NCBI GenBank assembly: GCA_041738135.1
Contig: JBGSQK010000029.1
Location: 1-64,000, forward strand
DNA: 64,000 nucleotides
Direction of reading: 5' to 3'
Source of the DNA: JAGOMX01 sp041738135
GTDB taxonomy: Bacteria > Pseudomonadota > Alphaproteobacteria > JAGOMX01
In this document: positions 9,722 to 18,650 of the stretch, in pieces
How positions within the stretch are numbered: the first letter of the stretch is position 1
Layout: each line of letters begins with the position of its first letter
Made by a program: the position numbers and the translations under genes
Notes under the pieces: generated by a model
Seen by the model: the letters and a program-made list of their open reading frames with translations, nothing else
Databases searched by the model: none
What the model was told of the DNA's origin: nothing

Positions 9722-11461
9722 ATGCAAGTTATGAAGAAAGTATTTTATGGGCTTATGTGTTTTTTGATCTTTATCCTGATCCTGGAACATTTTTTTATCT
9801 CCTCCCTTATCACATCCACCTATAACCGCATGAACAATGCCAGCTATGGAGCGGGCGATCACTCGCAGGGGATGGGCCCTCTAGCTCCCGATGATGATTA
9901 TAGCGAAAAACTCGATGCCTTAAAGAAATTGCCGGTTGTCTATGATAAAGCCAAAAAGGAACTTCGTGAACTGGATGCATCCAATCCCATGTCGCCTGAA
10001 TCTTCTCAGATCCGCAATTACTTGGACTGGTTGTTCAGCATGCCTTGGCTCAAGACGGACAAGACAATCATCGATTTGGAAAAAGCAAAGAAAATACTGG
10101 ACCGTGACCATCAGGGCCTTAAAAAGGCCAAGGATCACATTCTTGAATATCTTGCCGTACAAAAACGTGTTCCCAATGGTAAAGCCCCCATCTTGTGTTT
10201 TGCAGGCCCACCAGGTGTTGGTAAAACAACCCTTGCCAAATCTATCGCCGAGGCCACAGGACGCAAGTTCGTGCGCATTTCCTTAGGCGGCGTTCGCGAT
10301 GAAGGTAACATTCGTGGATTCCTAAGAACATACATCGGCGCCAAACCAGGTGACATCGTAAAAGCATTGAAAGAAGCAGGCACTTCAAATCCTGTTATTC
10401 TTTTGGATGAAATCGATAAACTAGGCATAGGTGGCCATCATGGCGACCCCGCCGCAGCTCTCTTGGAAGTTCTGGATCCATCTCAGAACAGCAGCTTCAA
10501 AGACCACTTCCTTGAAATCGGCATTGATCTGTCCAAAGTGATGTTTATCGCCACTGCCAACAACCTGGAAAACGTTCCTCACGCACTCATGGATCGTCTT
10601 GAGATCGTGGAAGTAACCAGCTATACACTTGAGGAAAAGCTTGCCATCGCCAAAAATAATCTCATCCCTAAACAGCTCAAAGAGAATGGTTTAAAGGCTG
10701 ATGAGTTTGAGATTTCCGATGACGCAATCAAGAAGCTGATTCAAGAATACACTATGGAAGCAGGCGTACGTCAGCTAGACCGTGCCATTGGAACTCTGTG
10801 CCGTAAAGTGATCAGAGAAATTGATGATGGCAAAACAGCACCCGCAAACCTTACTCCAGAATCCCTAGAACCATACCTTGGCCAACGCCTGGTCCCTCGC
10901 ACACAGAAATTACAGGCAAATACTGTTGGCGTCACGCAAGGCCTAGCATGGTCAGCGGTTGGTGGCGGCGTCACAGCCTTTGAAGCCGCAATCGTTCCAG
11001 GTACTGGTAAAATCCATAAGACTGGTAATCTGGGCGAAATCTCCCAAGAATCCATCATGGCAGCCTTAACCGTTGCCCGCAAGATGATGCCCGACTACAA
11101 AATCGGCCATCGCTTCCTGGAAGATAAGGACATCCACGTCCACGCCCCTGCAGGCGGCAAAAAAGATGGCCCATCCGCAGGTATCACCATCGCCACGTCG
11201 ATCATCTCTGCCATCACAAACATCCCCGTCAACAAGGATGTGTGCATGACCGGAGAAATCAACTTACACGGCGATGTACTACCCATTGGCGGCCTGAAAG
11301 AAAAGCTAATAGCCGCTCACAGCATCGGCCTTAAAATAGCAGTCATCCCGTTCGCCAACGAAAGCGACCTCAAGGAAGTTCCTCAAAGCGTCAAAGATGA
11401 CATGCAGATCATCCCGGTCAAGCACATAACAGAAGTGCTTAAAGTCGCGTTGGTGAAGTAA
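9722..11461 (+). CDS. Membrane-tethered Lon-type ATP-dependent protease lacking the N-domain (copy 1)
   Basis: A 579-residue AAA+ serine protease related to Lon. Residues 7-30 form one hydrophobic helix. From about residue 62 it aligns with the part of Lon just before the AAA+ module. Walker A GPPGVGKT is at 162-169, and Walker B is ILLDEIDK. The protease domain has Ser485 in DGPSAG and Lys528 in GGLKEK, spaced exactly as Ser679/Lys722 of E. coli Lon. The roughly 240-residue N-terminal substrate-binding region of classical Lon is absent and replaced by the helix and a short linker. A close paralogue follows at 11770. Function in membrane-associated proteolysis is inferred. A full-length Lon elsewhere in the genome is possible but not visible here. 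Confidence 0.9.
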   Translation: MQVMKKVFYGLMCFLIFILILEHFFISSLITSTYNRMNNASYGAGDHSQGMGPLAPDDDYSEKLDALKKLPVVYDKAKKELRELDASNPMSPESSQIRNYLDWLFSMPWLKTDKTIIDLEKAKKILDRDHQGLKKAKDHILEYLAVQKRVPNGKAPILCFAGPPGVGKTTLAKSIAEATGRKFVRISLGGVRDEGNIRGFLRTYIGAKPGDIVKALKEAGTSNPVILLDEIDKLGIGGHHGDPAAALLEVLDPSQNSSFKDHFLEIGIDLSKVMFIATANNLENVPHALMDRLEIVEVTSYTLEEKLAIAKNNLIPKQLKENGLKADEFEISDDAIKKLIQEYTMEAGVRQLDRAIGTLCRKVIREIDDGKTAPANLTPESLEPYLGQRLVPRTQKLQANTVGVTQGLAWSAVGGGVTAFEAAIVPGTGKIHKTGNLGEISQESIMAALTVARKMMPDYKIGHRFLEDKDIHVHAPAGGKKDGPSAGITIATSIISAITNIPVNKDVCMTGEINLHGDVLPIGGLKEKLIAAHSIGLKIAVIPFANESDLKEVPQSVKDDMQIIPVKHITEVLKVALVK

Positions 11462-11469
11462 TAATCGAA

Positions 11470-11498
11470 GGGCCACCCATCGGTGGCCCTTTATTTTT
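11470..11498 (+). terminator. Rho-independent terminator after the first Lon-like gene
   Basis: Perfect 8-bp stem GGGCCACC/GGTGGCCC (11470-11477 and 11482-11489) with the loop CATC, followed by TTTATTTTT. It begins nine bases after the stop codon, so the two Lon-like genes are probably separate transcription units. Confidence 0.9.
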
Positions 11499-11537
11499 CA
11501 TCTAATATCTCTTAGGCAAACAGTAAACAACTCGAAT

Positions 11538-11643
11538 CCGTCATTGCGTGCCCCTCTTGGGGCGTGGTAATCTACTTTTTTTATCGCAGAAAACTTACGT
11601 TACCGCCACTTCGCAGTGAATTGCGTAGCAGACTCGCAATGAT
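11538..11643. repeat. Dispersed palindromic repeat (family A, copy 1)
   Basis: The left arm CCGTCATTGCGTGCCCCTCT and following bases, and the degenerate right arm ending near CTCGCAATGA, form an imperfect inverted repeat. The left arm matches both arms of the element at 59342-59459. Together with the terminator before it, it occupies most of the 308-base gap between the two Lon-like genes (11462-11769). The remainder is AT-rich leader with a TATAGT at 11731-11736 and no clear -35. Confidence 0.7.
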
Positions 11644-11769
11644 ATTTGTATTGTCATCTATTTTACTGACTAAGCAATACATAATGCATTGAAAACCAAT
11701 TTTGTTTATAACATAATATATTTATGATACTATAGTATGTATGTAAAGATCTAATATTGAGATTTGTGA

Positions 11770-13488
11770 ATGACATTTCTAAAGAAACGCTTATCTATAG
11801 TTATGTTGATAGTGCTAATCTTTCTAGCCTTTATGGCTATTGGTACTTACGATGAAATGACCTCCATAGACGGCGATCAACCCAGTGACAACTCCTATGC
11901 CGTAGAAAATCCGAAAGGGGAATACGAAAAAAAACTCAAAGATTTAAAATCCTTGCCTGCAGTGCACAAAAAAGCAAAAAGCGAACTTAATGAACTTAAC
12001 ACTGGTTACGGTCAGGCCTCGGAGCAAGCAGAGATCAAGAAATACTTGAACTGGCTGTTCAGCATCCCGTGGCTTACAATTGATAAAACAGAAATTGATT
12101 TAGCAAAAACCAAAGAAATATTGGATCGTGAACATCAGGGCATGGAGAGAATAAAACAACATATCTTAGAATATCTAGCTGTACAAAAAAGGGTTCCCAA
12201 TAGCAAAGCACCTATCTTATGTTTTGTCGGACCACCAGGCGTTGGCAAAACAACTATTGCCAAATCAATTGCTGAGGCGACCGGCAGGAAATTTGTGCGC
12301 ATCCCCCTGGGCGGTATCCGCGATGAAGCCAACATCCGTGGTCACATGCGTACATACATTGGATCAAAACCGGGCGATATAATAAAAGCACTTAAAGAAG
12401 CAGGATCAATGAATCCTGTTATTCTTCTAGATGAGATTGACAAAGTCGGAGCAGGTGGAGGATGGACCGGCGACCCTTCCGCCGCTCTTCTAGAAGTTCT
12501 GGACCCAGCACAAAACAGCGACTTCAAAGACCATTACATAGAACTGGGCGTTGATCTATCCAAAGTCATGTTCATAGCCACAGCCAACGATCTAGATGCC
12601 ATCCCCCTACCCCTATTGGATCGTCTAGAAATTATTGAACTATCCAGTTATACAGCCGATGAAAAATTGGTAATAGCTAAAACGAAGCTTATCCCGAAAC
12701 AAATGATAGAAAATGGCCTCAGCGCAAAAGAATTTGAGATCACAGACGAAGCCATCAAGCAACTCATCGACGGCTATACTGTGGAAGCAGGCGTACGACA
12801 GCTCAATCGCGCCATTGGAACCTTATGCCGCAAAGCCGTCACTGAAATATCTAAAGGCAAAACCGACCATATAAATGTGACACCTGAAGTTCTGCTAAAG
12901 TTGTTGGGAACCCCAATGATCCTCAAAGACAAACCCCTACAGAACGACGCCGTCGGATTAGCTCAAGGCCTCGCCTGGTCACCTATCGGAGGAAGCGTAA
13001 CCGCCATAGAAGCTCTGGTTTTACCAGGAAACGGGAAAATCATGATGACTGGCAATCTGGGTGAAATGTCACAAGAATCAATCACAGCCGCCCTCAGCGT
13101 TGCCAGAAAGCTGCTTCCTGACTATAATATGGACCCCCTCTTTCTTGATAAAAAAGATGTACATGTGCACGCCCCCACAGCCGTAAAAAAAGACGGGAAT
13201 TCGGCAGGAATAACCATTACCACCGCCATCATATCAGCTATAACAAATAAACCCATCCGTAAGGATGTTTGCATGACAGGTGAGATAAACCTTCACGGAG
13301 ACGTCCTTCCCATAGGAGGCCTGAAAGAAAAACTAATCGGCGCTCACAGGTTAGGCCTGAAAATAGCCATCATCCCTGAAGGCAACATACCTAACCTGGA
13401 AGATGTTCCGCAAAAGGTAAAAGACGAGCTACAAATCATTCCAGTGAAGAATATTTCTGAAGTTCTCAAAATCGCTTTGGTTAAGTAG
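11770..13488 (+). CDS. Membrane-tethered Lon-type ATP-dependent protease lacking the N-domain (copy 2)
   Basis: A 572-residue paralogue of the preceding gene with the same architecture. One hydrophobic helix (about 8-26) preceded by KKR, an acidic linker, the Lon pre-AAA helices, Walker A GPPGVGKT, Walker B ILLDEIDK and the Lon protease domain. Ser478 and Lys521 form the expected dyad, but the usual DGPSAG reads DGNSAG. The two proteins can be aligned end to end apart from the N-terminus. This indicates tandem duplication followed by divergence, with the basic helix flank, the acidic linker and the Pro-to-Asn change as the main differences. The ribosome binding site is weak (TTGAGA). It converges with the stress-protein gene at 14566-13733. 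Confidence 0.9.
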   Translation: MTFLKKRLSIVMLIVLIFLAFMAIGTYDEMTSIDGDQPSDNSYAVENPKGEYEKKLKDLKSLPAVHKKAKSELNELNTGYGQASEQAEIKKYLNWLFSIPWLTIDKTEIDLAKTKEILDREHQGMERIKQHILEYLAVQKRVPNSKAPILCFVGPPGVGKTTIAKSIAEATGRKFVRIPLGGIRDEANIRGHMRTYIGSKPGDIIKALKEAGSMNPVILLDEIDKVGAGGGWTGDPSAALLEVLDPAQNSDFKDHYIELGVDLSKVMFIATANDLDAIPLPLLDRLEIIELSSYTADEKLVIAKTKLIPKQMIENGLSAKEFEITDEAIKQLIDGYTVEAGVRQLNRAIGTLCRKAVTEISKGKTDHINVTPEVLLKLLGTPMILKDKPLQNDAVGLAQGLAWSPIGGSVTAIEALVLPGNGKIMMTGNLGEMSQESITAALSVARKLLPDYNMDPLFLDKKDVHVHAPTAVKKDGNSAGITITTAIISAITNKPIRKDVCMTGEINLHGDVLPIGGLKEKLIGAHRLGLKIAIIPEGNIPNLEDVPQKVKDELQIIPVKNISEVLKIALVK

Positions 13489-13663
13489 GAAATGGGCCCA
13501 TACTGTTTTCAGTATTAGTCATTTAATGACCCGATGCAACCCAGAGCAGTTACAAGATCAGTACATTTAAATATCCTGGGGACTAGGGGCAAAGCCACCT
13601 AAGCACTATAGCGCGGCATATCCGCTTCATGCCATTTTGTGAAACCGAGAATTTGACCATCTC

Positions 13664-13695
13664 ATCATCAAAAGTGCATTTGTCATTTTGATGAT
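13664..13695. other. Hairpin between convergent genes
   Basis: ATCATCAAAA (13664-13673) and TTTTGATGAT (13686-13695) form a perfect 10-bp stem with a 12-base loop in the 244-base gap between the convergent second Lon-like and stress-protein genes. There is no clean U-run on either side, so a terminator role is possible but unproven. Nothing else stands out in this gap. Confidence 0.4.
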
Positions 13696-13732
13696 AAGAC
13701 AGAAGAAGTGAAAGAAGAAAACACCCAACCCA

Positions 13733-14566
13733 TCAATGATGGATAAACAAAGACACTTCCGAGCTTTTCAGTAAATGTTCTGTCGTTGACCCGAACAAGA
13801 ACTCACGTATGCCGCTGTGGCCGAAGGCGCCGAGAACGACCATGGTTACACCCAGTTCTTTTGCCTTTTTCTTGATCACTTCTTCGGGCGAGTTCTTAGA
13901 CGTAACACCTTCAATTTCCGCTTCAACCCCATGCAATCGGCACATTTCCTGGGCCCTCAAAGCAACGGCTTCTGCATCCTTCTGATTTTTTGCGATGCTG
14001 AGAATATGAACAGTTTGCCCCTTACCAATTCCTAGGAGCAAATACATATGCAAAGCACGAGCTGCTTGCAGACTACCGTCATATGCAACCAAAACCTTTT
14101 TATCCACATCCAACTTAGAAGTTACAACAAGAATGGGACGGGGGTTATCTCGAATGATATGTCTGACTGTTAAATCCGTGTCCACATCTAGTTCAAAATT
14201 AAAATCAGTGGTTCGGCCAATGATAATCAAGTCATGCATTTCAGCAAGTTTTTCAATCTCGATCGCGGGAAAGCCTTCAAGCTCGGATACGGAGTAATTA
14301 ATGTTATTTTCTGCACACAGCGTCTTAAACTTTTCAAGCATATCCTTAATACGTTTATGATTCTGCTTAATGATTTCTTGATCCCTGTGAATTTTAAAAG
14401 CAGCTCCTCCTAGAGGCTCCGCCTGTGAAGCCGTAATCCATGGCAAGTCGATAATGCCTACGCCTGTAAGCTCAGCCCCAATCGCTTTGGCAATTTTGAT
14501 AGCATATCGCTTTGCAACACTTGATGCTTTAGATCCATCTAGAACCACTAAAATGCGCTTGAGCAT
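13733..14566 (-). CDS. Universal stress protein, tandem UspA domains
   Basis: A 277-residue cytoplasmic protein with two UspA folds. Each begins with a beta strand and acidic motif (ILVVLDGS at the N-terminus, VLVAYDGS near residue 157). The second domain ends with the nucleotide-binding signature GAFGHSGIREFLFGST, matching G-x2-G-x9-G-S/T. The first domain lacks a clear version, so probably only the second binds ATP. Such tandem proteins accumulate under starvation or stress. The start has AAGGAGA upstream. It stands alone on the minus strand between the second Lon-like gene and cinA. Confidence 0.88.
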   Translation of the reverse strand: MLKRILVVLDGSKASSVAKRYAIKIAKAIGAELTGVGIIDLPWITASQAEPLGGAAFKIHRDQEIIKQNHKRIKDMLEKFKTLCAENNINYSVSELEGFPAIEIEKLAEMHDLIIIGRTTDFNFELDVDTDLTVRHIIRDNPRPILVVTSKLDVDKKVLVAYDGSLQAARALHMYLLLGIGKGQTVHILSIAKNQKDAEAVALRAQEMCRLHGVEAEIEGVTSKNSPEEVIKKKAKELGVTMVVLGAFGHSGIREFLFGSTTEHLLKSSEVSLFIHH

Positions 14567-14653
14567 AACTTAACAGTCTCCTTCTGTGCAATTCCCTGTA
14601 TACTTAATATTAACACGATAATTGTTAACAATAAATAAGCACTACAGCATAAT

Positions 14654-15409
14654 TTATATTTTTTCGTACTCTAACTCGCCACCCAAAGATTTAATCAACT
14701 CAACCACTTGAGAAATGGTTTCATCAATAACCTGTTGATCTTGCCCACGAACAACTAAACTTGCCCCAAATCTGCCCATTTTCCAAAAAGGATAACTGCC
14801 TATATCTAGATCCGGATGCAGGTCTTGAATCTCTTGCAAACCCTTCGCTATTTCGCTCTCTGTCAAGAAACAATGAACAGCAGAAGAAATGATGGGATCA
14901 CCAGGCGTAATTGTATCCAAGGCAAAATCCAGCATCCCATGCATAACTTCCGGAATGCCCGCAAACACAAACACATTCTCAATCTGAAAACCGGGAACGC
15001 TGGTTACAGGATTCTTAATGAGTTTAGCCCCCACAGGCATCCGAGCCATATTCTTACGACCTTCTGTCAGCTCTATGTCACCATATCTGGCCTTCATGAT
15101 TTCTAAAGCTGTTTGATTAAATTCAACCTCGCGATTAAATGCCTTGGCCAAAGATGCAGCTGTAATATCATCATGTGTTGGACCAATACCCCCTGTAGTA
15201 AATACATAATCATATGCCTTACTATAAGCCCGCGCAGCATCCACAATTCTGTCTTCCACGTCCGGGATTACAACTACTTCCCGCAAGAAGATACCAAGTT
15301 TATTGAGTTTAAGCGCAATATGCTGTATGTTCGCATCTTGAACGCGGCCAGATAGTATCTCGTTCCCAATAATAATGATGCCAGCGGTGATGTTTTTCTG
15401 ATTCGCCAT
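14654..15409 (-). CDS. CinA-like molybdopterin-binding domain protein
   Basis: A 251-residue protein of the CinA N-terminal (MoCF_biosynth-like) family, short form without the C-terminal nicotinamide-nucleotide amidase domain. Recognisable features are IIIIGNEILSGRVQD at residues 11-25, the TTGGIGPTHDD loop (about 90-100) and the SVPGF motif. Short forms are widespread in alphaproteobacteria and their substrate is not settled. ADP-ribose or CoA pyrophosphatase activity is known for longer relatives. AGAGG precedes the ATG. It is divergent from sfsA with 38 bases between. Confidence 0.87.
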   Translation of the reverse strand: MANQKNITAGIIIIGNEILSGRVQDANIQHIALKLNKLGIFLREVVVIPDVEDRIVDAARAYSKAYDYVFTTGGIGPTHDDITAASLAKAFNREVEFNQTALEIMKARYGDIELTEGRKNMARMPVGAKLIKNPVTSVPGFQIENVFVFAGIPEVMHGMLDFALDTITPGDPIISSAVHCFLTESEIAKGLQEIQDLHPDLDIGSYPFWKMGRFGASLVVRGQDQQVIDETISQVVELIKSLGGELEYEKI

Positions 15410-15447
15410 TAAGATAACCTCTAATTTGTACGAAAGTAGATTAGCAC

Positions 15448-16143
15448 ATGAGATTCAGTAATTCACTGGTAAAAGGTAAATTGATTCAACGCTACAAACG
15501 TTTCTTAGCCGATGTAGAGCTCGAAGACGGATCCATTGTCATCGCCCACTGCGCGAACTCTGGCTCCATGTTGGGACTCAAAGAACCGGGCAATGAGGTA
15601 TACCTCTCCCCCGCCACCTCCGGCAAACTCAAATATCGCTGGGAACTGGTAGACGTGAACGGCACTCTCGTAGGCATCAATACGTTCCACCCCAACAAAC
15701 TAGCCGAAGAAGCTTTAATCAACAAACTGATCCCAGAGTTCGCCCAGTACGAATCAATCAGACGAGAAGTTAAATACGGAGAAAACTCTCGTATCGACCT
15801 ACTACTAGAAGGCCCCAACCTGCCCCCATGCTACCTGGAAGTTAAAAACGTCAACACTAGACGACGCATCCATGCAGAGTTCCCAGATGCAGTCACCTCC
15901 AGAGGCGCCAAGCACCTGCGCGAGCTAACATCTATGGTAAACCAAGGTTCACGAGCCGCTATGCTCTACGTGGTCCAACGCACCGACTGCAACACCTTCA
16001 CCCTAGCCCACGACATTGACCCCACCTACGCCAGCGAAGCCAAACTAGCCTTCGAAGCAGGCGTTGAAAAGTATTGCTACCAATGCGATATGTCCTTAGA
16101 AGAAATCAAGCTCGCAAAGCCATTGGAAATAGTTGAGCTTTAG
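15448..16143 (+). CDS. sfsA: SfsA family protein (DNA/RNA nuclease SfsA)
   Basis: A 231-residue protein matching SfsA over its length. The N-terminal OB-like part includes VKGKLIQRYKRFLADV and HCANSGSMLGL. The C-terminal part has a nuclease-like fold with RIDLLLEG, CYLEVKNVN and FPDAVTSRGAKHLREL, typical of the family. The E-x-K in YLEVKN resembles a PD-(D/E)xK active site. It was first described as a sugar fermentation stimulator in E. coli, and its physiological role is unclear. The ribosome binding site is weak. Confidence 0.92.
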   Translation: MRFSNSLVKGKLIQRYKRFLADVELEDGSIVIAHCANSGSMLGLKEPGNEVYLSPATSGKLKYRWELVDVNGTLVGINTFHPNKLAEEALINKLIPEFAQYESIRREVKYGENSRIDLLLEGPNLPPCYLEVKNVNTRRRIHAEFPDAVTSRGAKHLRELTSMVNQGSRAAMLYVVQRTDCNTFTLAHDIDPTYASEAKLAFEAGVEKYCYQCDMSLEEIKLAKPLEIVEL

Positions 16144-16413
16144 CACGCTGCAAAGAAGAATAGACAACTGCCAAACCCAACCCCATGCAGACGAATTTTC
16201 TGAATGGCGCAGGGGCATGTATTTGCATATCAGGTTGCAGTCGCTAATTCATATGAAGCTGGCATCCAATTCTGATGCAACACAAAGTTCTCATAAATTA
16301 TATAAAAGGAAAAGCTCATATTTATCTTAACTATAATTTTATCTAATAATGTACTAATATAAACATCATAGATTTATGATTATAGATCTAAAAAAAACAT
16401 TTAGGCCAATAGG

Positions 16414-17640
16414 ATGAGTTTATTAAGCACGAGTGCTTACCAGATTAAACAACTATGTTCTAAAGGAATGATAATATTTTCCGTCATCATGATGGATATT
16501 TTATCAGGGATGGAGTTCGACTTGTTCTCTCCCTCGCTACCTGATATTCAGAATCAATTTAAATTAACTACTTCTGAAGTTGAGGCTGCTCTATCCATTA
16601 ATTTTATAGGATATTGTATAAGCTTATTTCTAGTTGGCGTTTGGGCAGATCGGTACGGGCGAAAACCAGTCATTTTAGGCGGTTTAGTTATTTTTACAGT
16701 TGGATGCCTCCTATGTCTTAGCGGGATTTCTTATCCTTTCTTACTTCTGGGCCGTTTCTTACAAGGCGCGGGCGTCGCTGCTCCTGCAATTCTAAGCTTC
16801 TTGATTATTGCTGACTCTTATGGACTAAAAAAGCAACAATTTTACATGGCAATGCTCACTGGTTTGCAAAATGTTTGCATTGCCTTAGCACCAATCATGG
16901 GTAGCTACCTGACTTTATATTTTCATTGGAAAGGCAATATTTTATTGCTATTGATACTGGGCATATCCACTTTTCTTATATGCTTGTTTTATATACCCCA
17001 CAATCAATCCATAATAAAACGCAAAACAAAATTTATAAAATCTTATACATTTATATTTAAATCCAAACCACTGTTTCTACTCTTTCTATGTTTATCTTTC
17101 ATTTTCGTCCCTTATTGGGTATTTGTAGGCGTTTCACCCATTTTATATATGAAGGATTTAGGCGTAAGCTTATATCATTTTGGATTTTATCAAGGAACAT
17201 TGGCTTTATTATTTGCTCTGGGAAGCCTTGTTTTTGGTTTATTTATTAATTACTTTGAACAAGAAAAAGTGATGTATTTTTCCGCCCTCATTTTTATTGT
17301 AAGCATATTTTCTATCGGCATTATTAGTTTTATAGATTTGCATAACCCACTCATAATCACTTTGGTAATGATAAATTTCGTGATAGGGCAAGTGATACCA
17401 AGCACTCTTTTATATCCGTTAAGTCTTAGTTATGCACCTTACGCTAAAGGCAGGGTAGCTGCAGCTACTCAAGCTGGAGGTTTAGTTCTGTCGATTCTAG
17501 GTATGCAGCTTGCAGGTTATTGCTATTCCGGATCCTTTAGAAACATAGGCATCGTTCTTATAATTTTTATATCCCTGATTGTGCTCACTTTATTCCTACT
17601 TATAAATAATCGAACTTTAGTTAGCCCTGAGCCTTCATAA
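16414..17640 (+). CDS. MFS multidrug exporter, Bcr/CflA type
   Basis: A 408-residue polytopic membrane protein with twelve hydrophobic segments. The motif DRYGRKPVILGG follows helix 2, the MFS motif A typical of proton-driven drug exporters, and LGRFLQGAGVAAP matches helix 4 of the Bcr/CflA group. It is noticeably more AT-rich than its neighbours sfsA and ubiA, which could point to separate acquisition. It has its own leader of about 270 bases in which I see only AT-rich sequence and no convincing gene. The substrate cannot be inferred. Confidence 0.88.
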   Translation: MSLLSTSAYQIKQLCSKGMIIFSVIMMDILSGMEFDLFSPSLPDIQNQFKLTTSEVEAALSINFIGYCISLFLVGVWADRYGRKPVILGGLVIFTVGCLLCLSGISYPFLLLGRFLQGAGVAAPAILSFLIIADSYGLKKQQFYMAMLTGLQNVCIALAPIMGSYLTLYFHWKGNILLLLILGISTFLICLFYIPHNQSIIKRKTKFIKSYTFIFKSKPLFLLFLCLSFIFVPYWVFVGVSPILYMKDLGVSLYHFGFYQGTLALLFALGSLVFGLFINYFEQEKVMYFSALIFIVSIFSIGIISFIDLHNPLIITLVMINFVIGQVIPSTLLYPLSLSYAPYAKGRVAAATQAGGLVLSILGMQLAGYCYSGSFRNIGIVLIIFISLIVLTLFLLINNRTLVSPEPS

Positions 17641-17684
17641 GGGGTTTTTTCTATCCTGATGATTACCTTGATATAGTAAAATAA

Positions 17685-18608
17685 TTAAAAGAATCTACCC
17701 AACACAATACCGGCTAGCACAATCCAACCTGCATACGCCTGTCTTTTAAACGCCTTCAAACAATCAGCGGGATTATTGTAATCTAGATAAAACACTTGAT
17801 AAGCTATCCCCATAAACGCAACCCATATGGCCAAGAAATAGCACCCTTTGAGCTCCTCCCGGAAACCTACCCAATAGAGCATCAAAAACATGAGCACCGC
17901 AAATCCAAGTAGAGCATAGGCCGTATGATCACCAAACTTAAGAGCTGTTGATTTAACACCTATCAATAAATCATCTTCCTTATCCTGATGCGCATAGATG
18001 GTATCGTAAATCATCGTCCAGCATATACCGGCCCCATATAATAAAAATGCCGTTGTAGACAGCCTGAAATTTGCCGCCGACCAACCCATGAGAGCGCCCC
18101 AGTTAAAAGCTATGCCCAGCATGACTTGCGGATAATAGGTAACACGTTTCAGAATGGGGTAAAAAGCAACTGGTATGAGAGCAAAAAACCCTAGAAAAAC
18201 AGTAACTTTGGTCAGATTTAATAGTAAAAACAACGCCAGAATCATAAGTACAGTTAAAAAAATCACCGCATTTTTAAAAGGCAATTGCCCACTGGCGATG
18301 GGCCGATTTTTCGTTCTGACCACCATTTGATCAATATCAATATCGATCAGATCGTTATAAATACACCCAGCGCCTCGCATGATAATCGCGCCCAAGGTAA
18401 AGACTAGCACTAAAAAACCAACATCTTGTAACTGAGCTGCCATAAAGATCGACCACAACCCTGGTATCAACAACAGCCATATACCAATAGGCCGATCCAA
18501 GCGCATAGCCTTGGCATAAGGAACCCAAGCCGGCGGCATCATACTATCCACCCACGATTGCTGAGGGATATCTGTAAACTGTTCTGGCACTTTTTTGTTA
18601 TTTGGCAT
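17685..18608 (-). CDS. ubiA: 4-hydroxybenzoate polyprenyltransferase UbiA
   Basis: Integral membrane prenyltransferase that attaches the polyprenyl tail to 4-hydroxybenzoate in ubiquinone synthesis. The first aspartate-rich motif is NDLIDIDID (85-93) followed by RTKNRPIASG. The second is YDTIYAHQDKEDD. Seven to nine hydrophobic helices cover the rest. The 307-residue length is typical. It is divergent from rsmE with only 42 bases between the starts, so the promoters overlap. Heme or menaquinone prenyltransferase relatives are less likely because of the PIASG signature. Confidence 0.93.
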   Translation of the reverse strand: MPNNKKVPEQFTDIPQQSWVDSMMPPAWVPYAKAMRLDRPIGIWLLLIPGLWSIFMAAQLQDVGFLVLVFTLGAIIMRGAGCIYNDLIDIDIDQMVVRTKNRPIASGQLPFKNAVIFLTVLMILALFLLLNLTKVTVFLGFFALIPVAFYPILKRVTYYPQVMLGIAFNWGALMGWSAANFRLSTTAFLLYGAGICWTMIYDTIYAHQDKEDDLLIGVKSTALKFGDHTAYALLGFAVLMFLMLYWVGFREELKGCYFLAIWVAFMGIAYQVFYLDYNNPADCLKAFKRQAYAGWIVLAGIVLGRFF

Positions 18609-18650
18609 AAGTTATATTGGATTTATTCGAACAAATTTGCAAGGCAGGAA

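Noticed and set aside
16133..16330. 65-codon ORF between sfsA and the MFS gene
   Set aside because: It starts inside sfsA, has no ribosome binding site, and its composition looks random.
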